DNA of 64,000 nucleotides from Macrotrachela quadricornifera (Eukaryota > Rotifera > Eurotatoria > Philodinida > Philodinidae), in contig JAJEKB010020648.1 in NCBI GenBank assembly GCA_022393335.1, forward strand, positions 1 through 64,000, written 5' to 3'. Positions 56,317 to 64,000 of the stretch are shown one piece after another. Below the pieces are notes generated by a model that saw nothing but the letters and a program-made list of their open reading frames with translations, did not search any database and was not told the origin of the DNA. The translations under genes were made by a program, and so were the position numbers. Positions within the stretch are counted from its first letter, which is position 1, and each line of letters begins with the position of its first letter.

Positions 56317-57202
56317 ACCTTTTCTTATTTACATCAGATCTTATACAATCAGTAAAATTTTGGATAAAATAAATAAAGATAAACCGATAGCTGTATACTT
56401 TTAAAAACATCATTCTACATTGCCATTAAATATGTACTAAACATTATTTTCACATAGTCTTTTTTTCAGATCCATCCTTCTTTCATTTAACCTTCAATCA
56501 CAATGAAAACTGTATTCAAAGGTTGAATATCACGCAAGTAACAGGATACAACCATAATAAAGACGATATTCAGAGTAGACAACCCCAAACATCATATCCT
56601 GCTTACCGATATACTATTTTAAAGTCACAAACTACCTAACGATCTCGTAGATCAAGCACATACAACCATCGTAAGTAGCTCAGAACTGATCCATGAAAAA
56701 AATTCCCTCGTCCAGAAGAATCGAAGAAATCTCACGTTTTTTACATTCATCTAATATCTACATAGATGTCATCCAATCGTAATTCGAGGAGAACACCTCA
56801 AGTGTTCACTCGCTTTAGAGCTCACACGTTGACTACAAGTAGACCTCAGTATAACTAGCTGAAAATCAAATGGATCCGAGTCTGTGGTTTTGTAGTGGGA
56901 TGTTATGGCCATTTGACCGTTCATATGAAGTATGTGATGAAGAGCCTGAAATGACACCGACCTTATTCATAGTCATTCGACGATGATGATCAAGGATTTT
57001 AGTGATTAGTCACACCTGAATTTTCACCTTTCGTTCAAATCAACGTTCACCGATGCTCATTAGTGAAATAGCGATATATAGAACCGAAAAAGAAGTTAGT
57101 GCATTCAAGCTATATAAAAAAAGACGTCTTGCACTTTATTTGTCAAAGACATTTAGATGTAATGAATACATTAGTGAAAAAAAAGTCTTGTTCATTTTAT
57201 CT
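56317..57202. other. Spacer 3' of the GTPase cluster
   Basis: No gene is supported. Open frames 56769-56957 and 57053-57394 are not domain-bearing, and the latter overlaps the GTPase gene on the opposite strand. Confidence 0.4.
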
Positions 57203-57940
57203 TCAACCCGTTATATCATGGACCATTTTGAGCCAATCATCAAACATCTTTGGATTTTTAGCACTGACAAAATAGATCTTTCTCACTCCTCTAAGACCAA
57301 TCTTCTCTACTTCCGATCGAATCTGTTTTTTCACTTGTTCTTGTTCATCTGTATCCACTTTGTCGAATTTGTTGAATATAATGTCATATTGTAGACCGAT
57401 TTCATCCAACAGTTTCATCATACTTGAGTTTTCTTTTACTGTAGCTTGGATGAGAATCAGACGGCGGGTGAGACCTTTGAAGAAGGAGATATATTCCATA
57501 CTCAAATACGATACTTCATCATTTCGACCGGGAACATCCCAGAGTATGAAGTTAGTTCCAGGATAAGATTTGATTACAGTAGTTGTTTCACCAACACCTG
57601 TTTCGGCGACTTTTTGGCCAAGGAGAACATTGAGCATGGTGGATTTACCAGTGGATGTCAAACCAAATAGCGCAATATTGTTGCCTTCCATTTGACGCGC
57701 CTCAGTTTTCTTTGCTAAATCGACGAGAACTTTCTTTGCTTGTTGATCTTGTTCAGCAAGCTCCTCGAAGGTTTCAATCTTTTTTCGTTTAAGCTGCTCG
57801 TTGAGTTCATCGAAGCGTTGCAGTAATTGCTCGTGTTGTTGGCGATATCGAGCCAATTCTTCACGTAATTGAGCCATTTCGGCAGATTCTCTCGGTTCTA
57901 TATGAAGAAGTATTAATAGACGGTCGGTCGGAATGATCAT
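57203..57940 (-). CDS. IRG-like P-loop GTPase, paralogue 1
   Basis: A minus-strand ORF carries the full set of G motifs. They are FGLTSTGKSTMLNVLLGQ (G1), ETGVGETTT (G2 Thr), LWDVPGRND (G3 DxxG), NKFDKVD (G4) and VSAKNP (G5). An N-terminal coiled coil precedes them (QLREELARYRQQHEQLLQRF, LNEQLKRKKIETFEELAEQ). It ends shortly after G5 (FDDWLKMVHDITG). Unlike its paralogues, no good short first exon was found. An acceptor-like TTCATATAG at ~57902 has the family's phase, but the upstream sequence has stops in all suitable frames. The gene may use the ATG at 57940, or it may have lost its first exon. The role is inferred from the family: nucleotide-dependent assembly on membranes. Confidence 0.75.
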   Translation of the reverse strand: MIIPTDRLLILLHIEPRESAEMAQLREELARYRQQHEQLLQRFDELNEQLKRKKIETFEELAEQDQQAKKVLVDLAKKTEARQMEGNNIALFGLTSTGKSTMLNVLLGQKVAETGVGETTTVIKSYPGTNFILWDVPGRNDEVSYLSMEYISFFKGLTRRLILIQATVKENSSMMKLLDEIGLQYDIIFNKFDKVDTDEQEQVKKQIRSEVEKIGLRGVRKIYFVSAKNPKMFDDWLKMVHDITG

Positions 57941-58020
57941 ATTCAAAGTATCAGCTCTGTCTGATGTTTCTTTACCGAATTACAGGGTCATCATCTTAAT
58001 GACCTTCCCACAGATACACA
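57930..58020. repeat. Inverted duplicate of GTPase 5' flank, arm 1
   Basis: The minus-strand text GAAGGTCATTAAGATGATGA through AAAGAAACATCAGACAGAGC is repeated in opposite orientation at 58853-58925 with few differences. The two arms enclose ~830 bp that holds an unrelated coding remnant. This shows a local inversion or duplication of the GTPase upstream region. Confidence 0.7.
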
Positions 58021-58299
58021 AAAAACTGTTTTTTTGAGATCGGACCGTAAAGTTGTTATATAACAAGTGTCACCATTCGAACGGGTTATGCCAAAAAATA
58101 GAGCGACTTTTTCATCTCTCCATATCGATCTTTAGGTAGGAAAAAATGTCTCACAAAGTTTTTTTTCAAAAACTTTGGATGAAAAGAAGATGAACACCTA
58201 AGGCTACCACTATTGGAAAGAGCGATTTTAGATGGATTGGATGAGACTAGAGAAGGTACCTAATAACGATAGTAAATTTTTGACTCGACTTGGTTGAGA

Positions 58300-58850
58300 T
58301 CTTTCGTAACTAAAATACGCTTCATTCGCACTAATTTTTCGTTTCCAGAATCATGGACACTTCTTTCAAATATCAGAGTGGTCTACGATTCATCTATCAC
58401 GGTATCCGACTTGGAATCACGTCTTTATAACGACACTAAGTTAAATTTTGACTATAATAACGATATTGTAGAGCGCATCGAACTCTATCAAAAACTAGCG
58501 GTTCATAAAGAATGAATCAGTTATTTTTTGCATCTAGTAATGGGACATACGAAAAATTTCAATAGATCTTGACACAGGACGCAAACTAATTTTTATTTTA
58601 GGAGGCTACTTGATTGTGTTTGTTTTTCACCACTTTATTTCATCCCTCAAGAAAAGTCATTTTTGTGCTGGGACCCTTACCATCAGGTTTTCGCAAAAAT
58701 TTTGCTCGTTCATTCCATGTGCAATCTTCACAATTTGATCGAACAATATGTGCTGATCACGAATATCATATTTTTTTCAATATTAATCCACTAATGAAGA
58801 CGCTCTATGGCACTTTTGGAGGAGAGATAAATCAGCTTTTTGTGTAACCA
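58300..58850 (+). pseudogene. Two coding-like segments of an unrecognised protein
   Basis: The first segment (to 58515) reads VVYDSSITVSDLESRLYNDT then KLNFDYNNDIVERIELYQKL and ends VHKE. After ~100 bases with an acceptor-like TTTATTTTAG, the second (58614-58847) reads FVLGPLPSGFRKNFARSFHV, then ADHEYHIFFNINPLMKTLYG and GTFGGEINQLFV, then a stop. Both look like conserved soluble protein, and the second reaches a natural-looking C-terminus. They cannot be joined in frame through the splice sites I see, and an in-frame TGA precedes the second. It is probably a decayed gene. I do not recognise the family. Confidence 0.45.
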
Positions 58851-58852
58851 TG

Positions 58853-58925
58853 AGAAGGTCATTAGGATAATGATCCTATAATTCGATAAAGAAACATCAG
58901 ACAGAGCTGATACTTTGGATTTTAT
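58853..58925. repeat. Inverted duplicate of GTPase 5' flank, arm 2
   Basis: This plus-strand copy of the segment upstream of paralogue 1 includes AAAGAAACATCAGACAGAGC followed by TGATACTTTG. It stops before any GTPase coding sequence. Confidence 0.7.
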
Positions 58926-60185
58926 ACTACTACAACATGGTCTTCATTCTGGCGTCATCAAATCCAAAAATTAAAAATATTTCTCCTGCCATCATGTTTA
59001 GAATTCTGACGGACTGTTTTTTAAAAAGATATCGTTAGACAAACTCAAGATATAAGTTAATCCGTTAGTCATTAGAAATAAATCTTTTGCTTCTCGATCG
59101 ATACTATGAATTTCAATCGGTTTATTATACAAGAATTTATTTACGTACCTTTTTTTGCAGAGAAATGGTTCAATAAAGCTTCAGTAACTTTGTTAACAAT
59201 GGGTATGAATGGTAAGTATGCCATCTCAGAAGGTAAAGATTCTAATCAATATTCAGCTCAATAACTTGTGACTTTTTATACCCGGTCGTCGACGAATAAA
59301 TAGTGCTGCTCGGTATGTTGGAATATACCGAGGAATTTTACCTATTCCCATTGCCCATATTTTATTTTTTCTGATGTAATCTCATAGTATGTTCTTTCTC
59401 TCTTCTTTGCATATTGTTTGAGCAATTTTTGCATGTGTCATAGACTGTTATCGAGGAGGCTGGCTTTTTCTCTTTTCCGTTCTGTGTCGGAAATAATAGC
59501 CGCATGTGATTTGGTAAGGACTAGAAAAGACCCACCTCATATCACTTAAAATCGGAATATTCCGAAAGAATAGTAAATCGAGACCTTTCGTCATGAAAGT
59601 GATCAACAAGCAAAATAGGAAAATATCTCTATATGTAGACTTTTCGATCTCTTCTCCTCAAACTGTGCAAGCTTTTAAATCTTTTTATAATTCGAAAAAA
59701 ATATTCATTCACATCAAGAAACTCTATCGTCTAACACATAAGTGTGTCGATTTCGATAACGAATGAGAATATTTCAAAGTCAGCCAATATTATTTGAAAT
59801 TACTTTTATTGAGTTTCGATTAATATCATGTAAGTCACATACAACATGTATCCTGCAATGACTCATTGTATTTGTCGACGGGTATACCACAAGTGTAGTA
59901 CTGAGTACAGAACGAAAGAAAGAAAAAACCAACTTTGTTCTCGATGGTAGTCTAGCATACACATACAAATTACTCAAGGAATGCGTAAGAGGGAGAGAAT
60001 AGAGCGGGATAATTTCACCACACAATAATAAAATATGAAGTTGGAAGAAAGGAATAGTTGTTTCTTAGTCATTGGCCGATTCCAATATAGCTGTGATTCA
60101 TATATATATATATATTTCTCATAGATTTGTGTTGCAAATATACAATCTACAAAGCACTAGATTCACTGTAAGTTAGGACTGCAAC
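58926..60185. other. Spacer inside the GTPase cluster
   Basis: No gene is supported. A (TA)n run lies near 60102-60116, about 70 bases before the ATG of paralogue 2, and may act as its TATA element. The open frame 59780-60025 has no domain character. Confidence 0.4.
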
Positions 60186-61226
60186 ATGACAAGTACAATC
60201 AAAAGAAAGTCACTGCGTGCCCGTGCAGTTCAAATGCTGATGAATACAATTAACTCTTTTCAAAGTAAGTGATGGGAGATTTTTAGATTTGAAATTATCT
60301 GAGCAACACGTCTTCGTTTAGGTCGTTATCATCTCTATCAAGAAAATACTGCATTGCGTAACGAATTATCCTATCATCGTCAGCAAGTTGTAGAAAGACC
60401 GAAAGTAGGTGAGCAGCAGTTGACATCCAGTCCTAAATCACATCATAAGTCAGGATTTCCGAATTCGGTATCTACAAATCATCCACCATCTCCAAAAGAT
60501 ATAAATTCACACACAGTGAAACCAAAAATTGAAGAAGATATTGATGACGAAGAAGCATTACGAGCCGAAGTGGAACATTATCGCGAAAGAAACGCTGAAC
60601 TACTCCAACGTTATGCCAAGCTCAATGAAGAACTGAAGAGAAAGAAGATCGATTCATTCGAATCTCTCGCCGAATATGATAAGGATACAATGAAAGTTCT
60701 CATCGAATTAGCTCGACTCACTGAACCCATTCCGTTAGAAGGCATCAATATTGGTCTATTTGGTCTGACATCCACTGGTAAATCCACCATGCTCAACGCT
60801 CTTCTTGGTCAAAAACTCGCCGAAACAGGTGTTGGTGAAACGACCACTGAAATCAAACCCTATCCTGGAGCTACCTTTACTCTCTGGGATATTCCCGGTC
60901 GAAATGACGAAGTATCTTACTTCAGTATGGAATATATCTCTTTTTTCAAAGGTCTCACTCAACGACTGATTCTCATTCAAGCTACAGTGAAAGAAAACTC
61001 AAGCATGATGAAATTGTTGGATGAAATTGGATTACATTATGACATCGTGTTCAACAAGTTTGACAAAGTCGACGAAGAGGAACGAGCAGAAGTACAAAAG
61101 CAGATTCGATTGGAAGTAGAGAAGATCGGTCTTCAAGGAGCGAGAAAAATCTATTTTGTCAGTGCTAAAAATCCAAAGATGTTTGCTGATTGGTTGATGA
61201 TGACCGAGGATCTGGTCAATCCTTGA
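60186..61226 (+). CDS. IRG-like P-loop GTPase, paralogue 2
   Basis: Exon 1 is 60186-60264 and exon 2 is 60322-61226. The intron is 57 nt (A/GTAAGT, TTTAG/GT) at phase 1, and the product is 327 residues. Exon 1 encodes a basic leader (MTSTIKRKSLRARAVQMLMN). Residues ~40-100 are a Ser/Pro-rich linker. Residues ~105-150 form a coiled coil (RAEVEHYRERNAELLQRYAK). The G domain follows with GLTSTGKST at 174-182, TGVGETTTE, WDIPG at 215-219, NKFD at 271-274 and SAK at 307-309. The order TG(V)-x-ETT followed by a W-D-x-P-G switch 2 motif resembles immunity-related GTPases. A catalytic Gln in switch 2 is absent (PGRNDE), as is common in self-assembling GTPases. AATAAA signals lie at ~61289-61300. It is likely to bind GTP and oligomerise on membranes; this is inferred. 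Confidence 0.85.
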
Positions 61227-61330
61227 ATGAAAAGAAACTCTTCAATCAAAACATTTCGTTTTTTTGTGAATGTTTTTTTGTGAAAAAAAGAACAATAAAT
61301 AAAATATGACTGATGTCCGTTATCTTTATC

Positions 61331-61372
61331 AATCTGAATCTGAATCCGAATCCGAATCCGAATTTGCATCTT
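61331..61372. repeat. Hexamer microsatellite (CYGAAT)n
   Basis: AATCTGAATCTGAATCCGAATCCGAA-type units, about six copies, sit between the convergent 3' ends of GTPase paralogues 2 and 3. Confidence 0.8.
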
Positions 61373-61383
61373 CCATGGTATGA

Positions 61384-62242
61384 TTATCGTCTAAATAAAA
61401 AGATAAATATATCTGATAAAACCATTATTTGCAGATGGGACTTACAATCTTCATATTTTGAGGTTAAATATTTGACCATTTCCACCCAACTAGGAAACAT
61501 CTTCGGGTATTGAGCACTAAGAAAAAACACTTGTCTCATTCCTGTTAGGCCCGAAGATGCAATTTCTCGCTGGATTTGACGTTGAAATTGAGATCGTTCA
61601 TCTTCATCAACATCATCGAATTTATTCACAATAATATCATAACCCAATCCAAGATCGTCCAACAGACGCATAAATTGCAAGTTTTCTTTGATTGTGTATT
61701 GAATGAGAACAAGACGCCGAGTCAATCCCTTGATGAATGAAATGTATTCTTCATTCGAATAATTCAACTCATCATTACGACCAGGTGCATCCCAAAGAGT
61801 GTATCCTGTGCCTTGATATTGCGTCATTTCTGTCGTTGTTTCACCAACACCTGTAGCAGCAGTCTTTCTTCCCAGAAGACTATTGACCATGGTCGATTTG
61901 CCTGTGGAGGTTAATCCGAATATGCCAATATGTATGCCATGCATTCGAATTGCTTGCGTTCTACGCGCCAGTCTAGCTAGTGCTTTTTCACGTCGTTTTT
62001 CTTCTCGTTTCTCTTGTTTCCTTATCGATCGTTCTAAATTTCGATGTTGCTGATCAACTTCATCGCGCATTCGCTCGACTTCAGTACGCAACGATGCTGT
62101 TATCGTAGTTTGTTGACGACCTACAAAAGCAATTCATGTCACGGATAAGCAAATTCGATCACTTACGAGGAGTATCATCGAGTGTCTTCAACACGTTTCC
62201 AACGACTGTTGCTGCAGCAGCTCCTAGTAACCAGAATGCCAT
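61384..62242 (-). CDS. IRG-like P-loop GTPase, paralogue 3, with hydrophobic N-terminus
   Basis: Exon 1 (62242-62167) and exon 2 (62120-61384) are separated by a 46-nt intron at phase 1, giving 270 residues. Exon 1 encodes MAFWLLGAAAATVVGNVLKT, a short Ala/Gly-rich hydrophobic helix that could insert in or tether to a membrane. No other paralogue has this. A very basic coiled coil follows (IRKQEKREEKRREKALARLA). The G motifs are GLTSTGKST at 93-101, TGVGETTTE, LWDAPGRND with DxPG at 135-138, NKFD at 190-193, and SAQ in place of SAK. The Ser/Pro-rich linker of paralogues 2 and 4 is missing. The C-terminal extension (LQIMVLSDIFIFLFRR) is hydrophobic. The two hydrophobic ends make this the most likely membrane-resident member. 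Confidence 0.82.
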
Positions 62243-62579
62243 GGATGAATCGAAGTGTGTAGATTGAATCTGTTCGTCAATGTGAAATGATTGAGATTAA
62301 TAAATAGTCGTTGTAAAAAGCCTTTCTTATGAAATTTCCATAGATTTTTTCCCACTTCATTCACCGATAGTATCGTGGAAATAACCAACATGGATATGGT
62401 AAATGACTCATGAGATTTTTACCCAACAAGAACGAAAGAATGCGATATATATCACGTTCTTTCATTCTGTATCTCAATTAGCTCGAAGATTAAAGATGCA
62501 CAACTATCATCAATCTTGTTTATTGTAAAAAAAATGTGTTCTAGTTTACAAAGAAAATGAAATGCACTCAACAGTTTAT
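62243..62579. other. Spacer between paralogues 3 and 4
   Basis: About 340 bases hold the promoter of paralogue 3 and the 3' end of paralogue 4, both on the minus strand. No TATA box or repeat is obvious. Confidence 0.4.
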
Positions 62580-63593
62580 TTAATGTTGAAAATTTTCCAT
62601 GTAATTGACCATAATTTGCCAGTCAGGGAATTTTGCAGGAACTTTAGCACTGACAAAGAATACTCGATCAATCCCTTTTAAACCAAGTAATTTGATTTCA
62701 TTGTTAATCTGTTGTTGGATTTGTGTTCGTTCATCTTCATCGACTTTATCGAATTTGTTGAACACAATTGTATAATTTAAACCAAGGGCATCCAAGAATT
62801 TGATCATACTTGAGTTTTCTTTCACGGTAGCTTGAATGAGAATGAGACGTTGTGTGAGACCTTTGAAAAAGGAGATATATTCCATTGACAGATAGTTCAA
62901 TTCGTCGTTTTTTCCCGGAACATCCCAGAGTGTGAATTTAGTGCTATTGTAGGATTTGATTTCGGTTGTTGTTTCTCCGACACCTGTTTCGGCCACTTGT
63001 TGATCAAGAAGAGCGTTGAGTAGGGTGGATTTACCAGTAGATGTCAGACCAAAGAAACCAATGTTGTTGCCTTCCATGAGCATGGGTGGAGTCAGACGAG
63101 CCAATTCGATCAGAGTTTCCATTGCTTCTTTATCATGGTGGATAAGATCTTCGAATGAATCAATTTTTTTTCTCTTCAGTTGCTCATGGAGCTTTTCAAA
63201 ACGTTTGATCAGTTCAGCATTCTTTTCGCGATATCGAGATATTTCCGCTCGTAGTGCAGCATCGTCGTCTGTCTCTTGTGACGTTGATGACGCATTTGGC
63301 TGATGCTGCTCATGTTCTTGAGGTGAAGGTCGTTCGGTAGGTCGAGCGTTCGTCGGCTGCTGCCGCTGTTCGTGAGATGCCGGATTATTTGCAGATTGAT
63401 AACCATGAGGAGTTGATTGTCCTCTCGGTTGGAAGCTTCTTTCAGATGGATCAACAAAACCTAAACGAAACAATCAATAATATCTTCGAAGTTATGAAAA
63501 GAAGAATGGCCTACCCCGAAATACATTGATCGAATTCAATAATAGTTCAATGAACCGAATAGGAAAGGTTATAGTAATAGTCATGGCATCCAT
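62580..63593 (-). CDS. IRG-like P-loop GTPase, paralogue 4
   Basis: Exon 1 (63593-63515) and exon 2 (63460-62580) are separated by a 54-nt intron at phase 1, giving 319 residues. Exon 1 encodes MDAMTITITFPIRFIELLLN, an amphipathic leader. A long polar linker rich in Gln, Pro and Ser covers residues ~35-92 (HEQRQQPTNARPTERPSPQE). A coiled coil follows (RAEISRYREKNAELIKRFEK). The G motifs are GLTSTGKST at 164-172, TGVGETTTE, WDVPG at 205-209, NKFD at 261-264, and VSAK. It is closest in plan to paralogue 2, sharing the linker, the coiled coil and KRKKIDSFE. The orientation and exon structure point to tandem duplication with inversion. No stop or frameshift interrupts it. An alternative start is the Met four residues in. 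Confidence 0.85.
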
Positions 63594-64000
63594 ATTTCAA
63601 CTCAACTATCGTTGTTTGATACAAAAAAGTCGTTCTTAGTTTCTACTTCGTCTCTCCAGCAATTATAACCTAATAAATTTGGTGGTTGGATATTTTCACG
63701 TTCTCTATATTAGATTTTATCCATTCTCTTTCTCTCACTGACTCACAACGGTCATAAACAACCGAGCAGTATATGGTTTTTTTTCCGTTTTTTCTGTTCT
63801 GTACGGCAATTACACACATACAAAAACCTATGACGAATCTTGTGCAAGAATAAGTATGGGGTGTGAGAGTGAGAACAGCTACCAAACGCTAGATTTCACT
63901 GCAGCTACGCAGATTATTACTTGGCTTTCAAAACTAAGTATAATTGAATTCAATTGTTGAATGTAGAAAAATATATTAAAGTCAGTGTAAAATATAAAAA
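63594..64000. other. Upstream flank of paralogue 4, window end
   Basis: No gene was recognised. The minus-strand frame 63670-63885 is low-complexity. The promoter of paralogue 4 should lie in this stretch. Confidence 0.4.

Noticed and set aside
57053..57670. Plus-strand frames opposite GTPase paralogue 1
   Set aside because: They are antisense shadows of the conserved G domain. The same shadow frames appear opposite paralogues 2 and 4.
1..64000. CRISPR-like arrays
   Set aside because: Direct repeats seen are either long diverged units or microsatellites. None shows short identical repeats with unique spacers, and the DNA is eukaryotic.
1..64000. Telomeric short repeats
   Set aside because: No TGTGGG- or TTAGGG-like arrays are present; TTAGG occurrences are only in transposon tips.

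Overview
The window is metazoan nuclear DNA and most probably comes from a bdelloid rotifer. It is strongly AT-rich. Genes are compact, with short GT-AG introns (56-84 nt in several genes). The gene set includes LDLR/EGF ectodomains fused to a 7TM domain, a pentapeptide-repeat membrane protein, a bacterial-type M23 peptidase with eukaryotic signals, and a cluster of small paralogous GTPases. This fits bdelloid accessory DNA, but no ribosomal or mitochondrial marker is present to prove it. I see no CRISPR array, no tRNA or rRNA, and no operon structure.

Layout. 0-5.4 kb: diverged tandem repeats, a 5'-truncated sterol-glucosyltransferase-type gene, a frameshifted secreted-protein candidate, and a complete three-exon dual-specificity phosphatase. 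7.8-12.5 kb: one 1560-residue LDLR/EGF/7TM receptor in a single exon. 13-14.5 kb: a possible small secreted protein and a convincing CSalphabeta defensin-like peptide. 14.5-20 kb: largely featureless. 20-22.4 kb: a secreted M23 metallopeptidase and a B-box/coiled-coil/C-terminal-repeat protein. 22.5-26.2 kb: foldback and piggyBac-type non-autonomous elements. 26.4-29.6 kb: a six-exon class III aminotransferase. 30-37 kb: mariner relics, a three-exon pentapeptide-repeat membrane protein, a solo LTR and an 848-bp foldback element. 38-46 kb: ACSF2-like acyl-CoA synthetase, a GNAT-like protein and a large C2H2 zinc-finger protein built from a duplicated two-finger module. 46-57 kb: a transposon-rich stretch (piggyBac C-terminus, pyrimidine-rich minisatellite, LicD/fukutin-like gene, MITEs, and a long-TIR mariner broken by nested insertions including a second solo LTR). 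57-64 kb: four paralogous P-loop GTPases.

How the genes relate. Most of the housekeeping-type genes (DUSP, aminotransferase, ACSF2, LicD) are unrelated neighbours. Two groups may work together. The secreted M23 peptidase and the CSalphabeta peptide lie about 6 kb apart and both look like extracellular antibacterial effectors. The GTPase cluster shares one architecture: a short first exon of about 26 codons, a phase-1 intron, a coiled coil, then a G domain whose motif spacing resembles immunity-related GTPases. It looks like a recently expanding cell-autonomous defence or membrane-remodelling family. I consider it the best candidate for an undescribed system, although its function is inferred.

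Coordinates of multi-exon genes were built by hand from splice consensus, reading-frame closure and family similarity recognised by eye. No database search was possible.
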